Below, in pieces: positions 1 through 5,099 of a DNA stretch of 5,099 nt (the first letter of the stretch is position 1; the number at the start of each line of letters is the position of its first letter). Origin of the DNA: Flavobacteriaceae bacterium (GTDB taxonomy: Bacteria; Bacteroidota; Bacteroidia; Flavobacteriales; Flavobacteriaceae); contig JAUVCP010000215.1 of assembly GCA_030590765.1 (NCBI GenBank), positions 1 to 5,099 on the forward strand, written 5' to 3'. The notes beneath the pieces are model-generated. The model was not told the origin of the DNA. It made no database searches and saw nothing but the letters and a program-made list of their open reading frames with translations. Position numbers and translations under genes: made by a program.

Positions 1-319
1 AGTTTATGATGAGTCAACTGCAAAAGCCAGTGGAGTAAAAATTAAAGATTCAGAAACTGGTGATGAATTAGAATTCTTTGCTCGAATTATTTTCTGTAAT
101 GCTAATACTGTAGGAACAACAGCAATTTTATTAAATAGCCAATCCAAAAACAAGTGTCCTAAACAAATAGGATCAAATGCATGATGTGCCAAATGTTTTT
201 GTTACGGATAGTGCGTGTATAATAAGTTCCGGAATACAAATCCAAGTATAACCTATATGGCACTCACAGCAAGAGCTGTGAATTTTGCACATAACCAGAT
301 GCTGAAAGGTGAGCTGTAA
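1..319 (+). pseudogene. GMC-family FAD-dependent oxidoreductase, decayed remnant (5' end outside window)
   Basis: Two blocks typical of glucose-methanol-choline oxidoreductases are visible in different frames. Block 1, in frame from base 2, reads VYDESTAKASGV and then ARIIFCNANTVGTTAILLNS, the conserved strand and helix that normally precede the substrate-binding region. Around bases 137-146 the sequence jumps to the C-terminal block in frame 3: NPKTSVLNK (141-167), an in-frame TAG (168-170), then DQMHDVPNVFVTDSAC and ISSGIQ (171-239). At about 239-240 one A appears to be missing (CAAATCC where CAAAATCC is expected). The frame shifts and the protein ends as NPSITYMALTARA...KGEL with TAA at 317-319. 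From family knowledge, roughly 200 residues between the blocks are gone, including the usual H-E-M-G active-site stretch, so no working flavoenzyme can be made. The deletion, stop and frameshift together argue for true decay rather than one sequencing error. The last codon is 3 bases from the convergent OsmC gene. Confidence 0.88.
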
Positions 320-322
320 AAA

Positions 323-742
323 CTAACTTTCTATATATGTTATATCATAAGTTAGATCTGCGAATTGTCTGAACATTTCACTAACTCCGCAATAGCGTTC
401 CTGTGATAATTTTACAGCTTTTTCAATTTTATCTTTTTTAAAATCACTTCCATAAAAGTTGTATTGTACATGAACTTTGTGGTAGAATTTTGGGTGCTCA
501 TCTGTAAGTTCTCCTTTTACATCTACTGTAAGGTCTTTTATTTCAGCCCGCATCTTTTTTAATAAAGAAACTACATCTAAACCTGAACAACCGGCTAAAG
601 ATGTGAGCATTAGTGACTTTGGTCGAACACCATTATTTTCTCCACCAACAGCTTCTGCTGCATCAATATTAAAACTGCCTCCTACGCTATCTGCATTAAA
701 AAGCATTTTTCCTTTCCACTGTATATTTATTTCATCTGCCAT
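323..742 (-). CDS. OsmC-family protein
   Basis: This 139-residue protein has the length and layout of OsmC/Ohr-family proteins, small cytoplasmic dimers that often reduce organic peroxides through a cysteine pair. The two hallmark cysteines are present: Cys52 in TSLAGCSGLDVVSLL, at the start of the long central helix, and Cys118 in ERYCGVSEMF. The motif RPKSLMLTSLAGC (40-52) before the first cysteine is also characteristic. The C-terminal beta strand (DLTYDITYIES) closes the fold. It resembles the YhfA-like branch more than Ohr, so the exact substrate is uncertain. The start is ATG at 740-742 with an AT-rich leader and no Shine-Dalgarno sequence, as is common in Bacteroidota. A -7 element lies at 774-781, so the gene probably has its own promoter, 65 bases downstream of the epimerase stop. 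The stop is TAG, facing the GMC remnant. Confidence 0.9.
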   Translation of the reverse strand: MADEINIQWKGKMLFNADSVGGSFNIDAAEAVGGENNGVRPKSLMLTSLAGCSGLDVVSLLKKMRAEIKDLTVDVKGELTDEHPKFYHKVHVQYNFYGSDFKKDKIEKAVKLSQERYCGVSEMFRQFADLTYDITYIES

Positions 743-773
743 ATCGATATTCTATTTTTAATTAGAAAAGTTG

Positions 774-781
774 CAAAAGTA
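774..781 (-). promoter_or_regulatory. Bacteroidota-type -7 element before the OsmC gene
   Basis: On the minus strand this reads TACTTTTG, an exact match to the TAnnTTTG consensus of the Bacteroidota primary sigma factor. It lies 31 bases upstream of the ATG at 742, which would give a short 5' leader of about 25 bases. I see no good TTTG-like -33 box at the usual distance. The match to the motif is seen directly; promoter activity is inferred. Confidence 0.5.
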
Positions 782-807
782 CAATTTATTATATAATAGT
801 TTTGTAA

Positions 808-1818
808 TTACAATAATTGCACTCCAGTACCTATTAGATCTGAATAAGAAATTTTACCCGATTCTATTTTAACACCACTGGCAATATCTTTTGATAATAA
901 CATCGCTCCATCCATATCAACATAATCTAGCTCGGGTAATAGGTGTGCTATTGCAGAAATTCCAACAGAAGATTCAGTCATGCAACCTACCATTTTTTTC
1001 ATTCCAAGTCTTTTCGCCTTTTTAAGCATTCTTTTTGCAGGCGTGAGTCCACCACATTTTACAAGTTTGATGTTTATACCATGAAAATGATTGTGGCATT
1101 TTTCTACATCAGATTCTACCTGGCAACTTTCATCGGCAACAATGGGTAAAACTGATTCTAAATAAACTTTACGAGCTCCTTCCCAATCTTCAGCAGGCAA
1201 AGGTTGCTCCAAAAATTCAACTCCTAATTTTTTTAGTTCAACAGCATTTTTAATTGTTTCTTCAGCTGTCCATGCACAATTTGCATCAATTCTAAACACT
1301 GCATCTGAGTGCTTTCTAAGTTCTTTTACAATTTCAATATCATTTTTAGTTCCCAACTTGATCTTATAGACAGGCCATGGAGTTTCTTGCATTTTGGTAA
1401 CCATTTTCTCTATGGTATCAATACCAATGGTATAGTTTGTCATCGGATTGTTTTCAATTCTGTAGTCCCATAATTCGTATAATTTCTTTCCTTTTTTTCT
1501 TGCATAAAGGTCATTATAAGCTATGTCTAAGGCACATAAAGCGAACATATCCTCTTTTAAATGGGGATACATTTTATTCCAGAATTCTTCAGGAGTTTCG
1601 TTGGTATTTTCTTCAATAATCTCTTTACAGATTTGAAGATCCAGTATCATGTTTTCCAAAGTTTTGTGGTAATATGGATTTTCGGAAGCTTCACCATAAC
1701 CGGAAATATTTCCATCTTTTAGTTCAACGATCAATGTACGTTTTGTATCAAATGATTGTCGGGAAATTGTAAAAGTATGTTTTAATTTGAGATCGTAAGA
1801 TTTTAGTACTATTTGCAT
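808..1818 (-). CDS. Dipeptide epimerase, L-Ala-D/L-Glu type (enolase superfamily)
   Basis: A 336-residue member of the muconate-lactonizing subgroup of the enolase superfamily. It probably epimerises L-Ala-D-Glu from murein peptides to L-Ala-L-Glu for reuse. The N-terminal capping domain (about 1-120) precedes the TIM barrel. The catalytic set is complete: KxK at K152/K154 (YKIKLG), metal ligands D178 (RIDANCAW), E204 (FLEQPLP) and D229 (VADES), and the opposing lysine K251 (INIKLVKCGG). The motif D301-x-D303 (YVDMDG), which in characterised L-Ala-D/L-Glu epimerases holds the dipeptide amino group, is present, as is CMTESSVG (279-286). I chose ATG at 1816-1818. An in-frame TTG at 1840-1842 would add eight residues, but it lies inside the likely -7 promoter element and the family normally starts near this ATG. 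The gene is 75 bases downstream of feoB and shows no functional link to it. Other dipeptide specificities in this family cannot be excluded. Confidence 0.9.
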   Translation of the reverse strand: MQIVLKSYDLKLKHTFTISRQSFDTKRTLIVELKDGNISGYGEASENPYYHKTLENMILDLQICKEIIEENTNETPEEFWNKMYPHLKEDMFALCALDIAYNDLYARKKGKKLYELWDYRIENNPMTNYTIGIDTIEKMVTKMQETPWPVYKIKLGTKNDIEIVKELRKHSDAVFRIDANCAWTAEETIKNAVELKKLGVEFLEQPLPAEDWEGARKVYLESVLPIVADESCQVESDVEKCHNHFHGINIKLVKCGGLTPAKRMLKKAKRLGMKKMVGCMTESSVGISAIAHLLPELDYVDMDGAMLLSKDIASGVKIESGKISYSDLIGTGVQLL

Positions 1819-1839
1819 GTTTTTGCGTTTATCTACGCT

Positions 1840-1847
1840 CAAATGTA
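1840..1847 (-). promoter_or_regulatory. Bacteroidota-type -7 element before the epimerase gene
   Basis: On the minus strand this reads TACATTTG, an exact match to TAnnTTTG, 21 bases upstream of the ATG at 1818. Transcription would begin near 1833, giving a leader of about 15 bases. About 18 bases further upstream is a T-run (CTTTTTAG), a weak counterpart of the -33 TTTG box. This suggests the epimerase is transcribed separately from the feo genes. Confidence 0.5.
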
Positions 1848-1893
1848 TATATTTTAATTGATTCTAAAAAGTTTATTAAAAAATCAAACAGAA

Positions 1894-3312
1894 TTATGCA
1901 AAAATTCTCCAAACTTGTGCGACTAAAAATGTGACAATAAATCCCATAATTACCGGTAAAATAGAGGCCACAGTTGTCCATTTAACACTATTGGTTTCCT
2001 TGTAAATTGTGTAAATGGTAGTACTGCAAGGGTTGTGCAGCAAGCTGAATAACATAACGTTGATTGCGGTAAGAAGTGTCCATCCTCCTGCCTTTAAAAT
2101 ATTGCCTGTTTCATTTGCTGAACTTAGTTCAAACATAACTCCTGCACCTTCACCACCAGTAATTCCGGTAACCAAAACAGTAAGCATCAAAATGGTTGGA
2201 ATCACAATTTCATTTGCCGGTATGGCAACAATATAAGCTAGAAGTATTATTCCGTTAAGGCCTAGCAAAAAACCAAACCCATCTAATGCGTTGATTGTCC
2301 AGGCTGCAATACTTTCATTACCAATATAAATATTAGAGATCAACCAAATTATTGCTCCGGCTGGTGCTGCAAATACAATGGCACGCCATAAAACAATTAA
2401 AGTTCTGTCAATTAGAGAAGTGTAGATTGTTTTCCAAAATCTTGGTGGTCGGTAGGGTGGAAGTTCCAAATTAAATGTAGAAACTTCTCCTTTTAAAACG
2501 GTTTTTGATAAACCCCATGAAACCAAGAACATAATTGCAATTCCTAATATAGCAATTCCTATCACTGCTGAAAGGGCTACAATTCCAGAAAAAGATTCCG
2601 GAACAACCGCACCAATAAAAATAGTGGCAATTAAAATTTGTGTGGGCCAACGACCATTACACAGAGAAAAATTATTTGTTATGATAGCAATTAATCTTTC
2701 TCTCGGGCTATCAATAATTCTTGTGGCAACCACACCAGCAGCATTACAGCCAAATCCCATACTCATCGTCAATGCCTGCTTACCATGAGCTCCTGATTTT
2801 CTGAATAAATAATCCATATTAAAGGCAACCCGAGGTAAATACCCAAAGTCTTCCAATAAGGTAAACATTGGAAAAAAAATGGCCATAGGAGGTAGCATTA
2901 CTGCAATTACCCATGCAACAGCAAGATATACGCCATCAAATAGAAAACCACTTAACCACCAGGGCATCCCTATATCACCAGCTAAATTTTTTAAAATAGG
3001 GTGAAAAGTATCTAAAAATAAATTGGCTAATAATGAGGAAGGATAATTAGCTCCTTCAATAGTTAGCCATAAGATTATAGCCAAAAGGAAGAACATAATT
3101 GGGAATCCCCAGATCTTACTGGTTACAATTTTATCTAGTTTTCTATCAAATCGAAAACTTTTATTTTGGTTTTCTGTTGAAACTGAACCTTTTGTAATTT
3201 CTGAAGCATCTGCATAGATACCTTCAGCCAGATGATCATGAAAATCATCACCAATCTCCAAACGAAGATCATGAGACAGATCGATTATATCTTCTATTTT
3301 TTTATTCTTCAT
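1894..3312 (-). CDS. feoB: FeoB membrane (permease) half, split from its G protein
   Basis: This 472-residue protein is the transmembrane half of the ferrous iron transporter FeoB, without the G domain. Residues 1-60 are hydrophilic and correspond to the end of the GDI helical domain ([25 protein letters not shown]). [16 protein letters not shown] (59-74) is the usual entry to the first membrane helix. Gate motif 1 shows [11 protein letters not shown] (157-167) and GFGCN (186-190, Cys189). Next come SLCNGRWPT (216-224, Cys218), the IPANEIVIP stretch (364-372) and the second gate [15 protein letters not shown] (426-440, Cys429). All conserved cysteine motifs are present and about ten hydrophobic segments can be counted. 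ATG at 3310-3312 follows the G-protein stop after 2 bases. An in-frame TGA at 3325-3327 rules out a longer start. The LCNGRWP form differs from the E. coli type, and I cannot tell Fe2+ from Mn2+ preference by sequence. Confidence 0.92.
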   Translation of the reverse strand: MKNKKIEDIIDLSHDLRLEIGDDFHDHLAEGIYADASEITKGSVSTENQNKSFRFDRKLDKIVTSKIWGFPIMFFLLAIILWLTIEGANYPSSLLANLFLDTFHPILKNLAGDIGMPWWLSGFLFDGVYLAVAWVIAVMLPPMAIFFPMFTLLEDFGYLPRVAFNMDYLFRKSGAHGKQALTMSMGFGCNAAGVVATRIIDSPRERLIAIITNNFSLCNGRWPTQILIATIFIGAVVPESFSGIVALSAVIGIAILGIAIMFLVSWGLSKTVLKGEVSTFNLELPPYRPPRFWKTIYTSLIDRTLIVLWRAIVFAAPAGAIIWLISNIYIGNESIAAWTINALDGFGFLLGLNGIILLAYIVAIPANEIVIPTILMLTVLVTGITGGEGAGVMFELSSANETGNILKAGGWTLLTAINVMLFSLLHNPCSTTIYTIYKETNSVKWTTVASILPVIMGFIVTFLVAQVWRIFA

Positions 3313-3314
3313 TC

Positions 3315-4082
3315 TTAAATAAATTCATTTTTTCTTATAGCATTAATGATCCTTTCATCACCTTCCAGTAAACGAAAAGCTATCCATCTGCTGTTAGGAA
3401 TCTCTGGAAACTGAATTTTAATTTCTGTACTTAATTTATCTACAGCTTTCATGATGTTGTCAGGTATATTTTTGACAATATGTGGTTTACAAATTATCTT
3501 TCCATTTGCAACATCGCTAACAGTTTGAATTAATTCAGGTATTCCTGTATTAAATCTTGCACTTGTTGGAACTACAGGAATTCCAAGGTCTCTTGCTAAA
3601 GTTCGTTCATCGATATCGATTTTATTTCGTTTTGCCTCATCCATTAAGTTCAAACACAAAACAGCTTTGTCTGTAATTTCAAGAATTTGTAAAACCAGAT
3701 TTAAATTCCTTTCCAATCTGTTGGCATCTACAACAATTATTGTAACATTTGGTTTTCCGAAAAGGATAAAATCTCGTGCAACTTCCTCATCTTGAGATGT
3801 TGAAAGTAAGGAGTAAGTTCCGGGTAGATCAACGAGCTTGTATTTTTGATCGTTGTATTCAAAAGCTCCTTCTGCTCTAACTACCGTTTTACCTGGCCAG
3901 TTTCCTGTATGTTGCTTCAAACCTGTTAAGGCATTAAAAACAGTGCTTTTTCCAGTGTTTGGATTTCCGGCAAGGGCAATTACAAAATCAAAATTAGTAG
4001 TATTTACACCTAGTTTTTTAAGTCCATCTGCATTAAAATGTGAACAAGTGTCACATGCACTTGTTATTTTTTTATCCTGCAT
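3315..4082 (-). CDS. feoB: FeoB G-protein half (N-terminal GTPase and start of GDI domain)
   Basis: This 255-residue cytoplasmic GTPase corresponds to the N-terminal part of FeoB and should drive the separate permease encoded next. All five G motifs are intact: G1 GNPNTGKS (39-46), G2 in GNWPGKTVV (Thr66), G3 DLPG (85-88), G4 NLMD (145-148) and G5 SAR (174-176). The stretch from about 205 to the end ([15 protein letters not shown], 231-245) is the beginning of the GDI helical domain. The rest of that domain is in the permease gene. A short leader before the G domain carries a CDTC pair (Cys10, Cys13), a possible metal-binding or redox site. The start is ATG at 4080-4082, overlapping the end of the regulator by 11 bases. 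A TTG at 4134-4136 would add 18 residues inside the regulator and is unlikely. The stop is TAA at 3315-3317, 2 bases before the permease ATG, implying coupled translation. Confidence 0.9.
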   Translation of the reverse strand: MQDKKITSACDTCSHFNADGLKKLGVNTTNFDFVIALAGNPNTGKSTVFNALTGLKQHTGNWPGKTVVRAEGAFEYNDQKYKLVDLPGTYSLLSTSQDEEVARDFILFGKPNVTIIVVDANRLERNLNLVLQILEITDKAVLCLNLMDEAKRNKIDIDERTLARDLGIPVVPTSARFNTGIPELIQTVSDVANGKIICKPHIVKNIPDNIMKAVDKLSTEIKIQFPEIPNSRWIAFRLLEGDERIINAIRKNEFI

Positions 4083-4965
4083 AATGATGATTTTTTTGAA
4101 TAAGGATATGAGAAGCCTGACTGTTGCGTAATGCAATACTCGTACCTTTTATTAAATAAGCTTTAGGATTGTTCAATGGACTTAACAGATCTATACAAAT
4201 ATCTGCTCCCTTAACAAAACCAAGATCCAATAGCCTTCTCCTGTTATCTCCACGACATTCTTTTGAAATACCAACAATCTTTGCAGTTTCCTTTTCGGAT
4301 AAACTGGATAACCGAAATCTGTTATCTTCTAAAGATATTTTGTCTTCCATCGATTCAACCGTAATATTTGCAGCAACTATTGGGGCTAATTTAAACTCTT
4401 CTCCTTCTGCATAAAAAACAACTCTTTTATTATTGTTTTCTACAACTCTAATTTGTGATCCAATATGAATATTTTCGGCAAGGATTTGTTTGTAAATAAC
4501 TTCGGGTTCATCTTCAATATGTATAATCTTTCCAATAGAATTTACTTTTAAAGTTGGCAATGCATCTCCATTAAGTTTTGCAATAGCCCCTTTTTTCGTA
4601 GGAATTGGGTCACCATGAGGATCAAATATTGGATTTCCCAATTCAGTTGCTAATTTATCGGTCTCTTCAAAACTTAATTGATGTTCCATTTTTTCAGCTC
4701 GGTCATGCCATTCTGTTTTTTCAAATCCAGTCTTTTCTGCCAGATATTTTTCCCATAACCGGTGAACTCTAACAATGCGTAAGGCATATTCTCTACCCTG
4801 ATCGGTTAATTTTATATAATCTTTATCAAATAAAATCAGTTCATTAATTGTCATTTGTTTAACCACATCTACTATTTGCGTATTTTTGAATTCCAGCAAT
4901 GCAGTAAGGCCGTTCATATCCATTTTTTTTCTAGCATTTTCACTGTGGTATAATTGTTTCAACAC
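4072..4965 (-). CDS. DtxR/MntR-type metal-dependent regulator fused to two FeoA domains (N-terminus interrupted)
   Basis: From the first available start (GTG, 4963-4965) this is 297 residues. Residues 1-65 are a winged helix-turn-helix ending in [18 protein letters not shown]. The dimerisation and metal-binding domain follows (66-125), with candidate ligands H68 and E72 (VHRLWEKYL) and H87, E91, E94 and H95 ([14 protein letters not shown]), matching DtxR/MntR positions, and the signature [13 protein letters not shown] (111-123). Then come a FeoA-like SH3 domain (about 134-203) and a clearer second FeoA domain (about 218-291) with [12 protein letters not shown] and [16 protein letters not shown]. 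The likely role is metal-sensing control of the feo operon, with FeoA activity on the same chain. The reading frame stays open upstream to a TAA at 5026-5028. The 20 codons in between include an [11 protein letters not shown] motif whose Asp matches the MntR N-terminal ligand and falls just before the GTG. The real protein therefore probably began further upstream, and this copy may be truncated. Confidence 0.82.
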   Translation of the reverse strand: MLKQLYHSENARKKMDMNGLTALLEFKNTQIVDVVKQMTINELILFDKDYIKLTDQGREYALRIVRVHRLWEKYLAEKTGFEKTEWHDRAEKMEHQLSFEETDKLATELGNPIFDPHGDPIPTKKGAIAKLNGDALPTLKVNSIGKIIHIEDEPEVIYKQILAENIHIGSQIRVVENNNKRVVFYAEGEEFKLAPIVAANITVESMEDKISLEDNRFRLSSLSEKETAKIVGISKECRGDNRRRLLDLGFVKGADICIDLLSPLNNPKAYLIKGTSIALRNSQASHILIQKNHHYAG

Positions 4966-5025
4966 ATCTTCAATAATAGTCTTTTTATCATACTTTAAAT
5001 TCTTTTTGAATATCCAATACCAACC

Positions 5026-5097
5026 TTATTCAGGACGAAATAGAAGGAAAAAAAGAATGGAAATACTCAAAAATATGATTAATGAGTATGTTGGGTT
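5026..5097 (-). pseudogene. N-terminal membrane-anchor fragment in frame with the regulator, ending in TAA
   Basis: Reading in the regulator's own frame from the window edge gives NPTYSL, then a strongly hydrophobic run IIFLSISILFFLLF, then RPE and a TAA stop. After the stop the frame continues GWYWIFKKNLKYDKKTIIED straight into the regulator. A helix followed by RPE-GWYW and basic residues looks like a single-pass anchor with a cytoplasmic linker. From memory, Bacteroidota relatives of this regulator carry such an N-terminal segment with an aromatic residue where the stop is; a single change TAT/TAC to TAA would explain it. The start codon lies beyond the window. It could also be the end of an unrelated short gene, but the perfect frame match argues against that. 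Confidence 0.55.
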
Positions 5098-5099
5098 GT

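Noticed and set aside
4..192. Open frame on the minus strand of 62 codons
   Set aside because: It lies opposite the recognisable GMC remnant, shows no family features, and is a shadow of that coding sequence.
264..281. Perfect 7-bp inverted repeat with a 4-base loop (TCACAGC AAGA GCTGTGA)
   Set aside because: It encodes the conserved LTARAV stretch of the GMC C-terminus and has no T-run in the OsmC direction, so it is best explained by coding sequence rather than a terminator.
943..1149. Plus-strand open frame of 68 codons inside the epimerase gene
   Set aside because: It is antisense to conserved catalytic regions of the epimerase and has no recognisable protein character.
1843..1893. Rho-independent terminator after the FeoB permease gene
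   Set aside because: The gap is A/T-rich with T-runs but I could not find a stable GC-containing stem in front of them.
3313..3327. Programmed ribosomal frameshift joining the FeoB halves
   Set aside because: No X-XXY-YYZ slippery heptamer is present in the shared stretch and the permease has its own ATG; termination and reinitiation is simpler.
4083..4136. Upstream TTG start for the FeoB G protein, adding a short hydrophobic leader
   Set aside because: It would lie wholly inside the regulator's second FeoA domain, needs a rare start codon, and the ATG at 4080-4082 gives a normal small overlap.

Overview
The window is AT-rich and most likely from a Bacteroidota (Bacteroidetes) genome. Three things point there. 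Two intergenic gaps carry the phylum's -7 promoter element TAnnTTTG. The starts lack clear Shine-Dalgarno sequences. The protein types (GMC oxidoreductase ending in a KKG-like tail, dipeptide epimerase with a DMDG motif, DtxR-type regulator fused to FeoA domains) are familiar from that phylum. The phylum call is an inference from sequence character, not from a search.

Layout. At the left edge (1-319, + strand) lies a wrecked GMC-family oxidoreductase: two conserved blocks are joined by a large internal deletion, with an in-frame stop and a one-base frameshift. Everything else is on the minus strand. Reading right to left, it starts with a ferrous iron uptake (Feo) cluster: a DtxR/MntR-type metal-dependent regulator fused to two FeoA domains (4072-4965, with an upstream in-frame remnant running to the window edge), then the FeoB G-protein half (3315-4082), then the FeoB membrane half (1894-3312). 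The regulator overlaps the G protein by 11 bases, and the G protein and permease are 2 bases apart, so the three are almost certainly one translationally coupled operon. After gaps with their own promoter-like elements come an L-Ala-D/L-Glu-type dipeptide epimerase (808-1818) and an OsmC-family protein (323-742). The OsmC stop lies 3 bases from the stop of the GMC remnant, in convergent orientation.

How the genes work together. The Feo block holds sensing, the FeoA accessory domains and transport for Fe2+ (or Mn2+) in one cluster. The regulator has the metal-ligand residues of DtxR/MntR, the middle gene supplies GTP hydrolysis and the last gene forms the membrane path. The epimerase (murein-peptide recycling) and the OsmC protein (thiol-dependent peroxide detoxification or related) look like independently transcribed housekeeping genes.

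The points most worth a second look are at the right edge and in the Feo block. The regulator's reading frame continues upstream through a hydrophilic stretch carrying the conserved N-terminal metal-ligand Asp, then a TAA stop, then a transmembrane helix in the same frame. This suggests a membrane-anchored metal sensor cut by a nonsense mutation or sequence error. FeoB is also split inside its helical (GDI) region rather than at a domain border. I found no RNA genes, CRISPR arrays, insertion sequences or clear intrinsic terminators, and no gene-free stretch longer than 300 bases.
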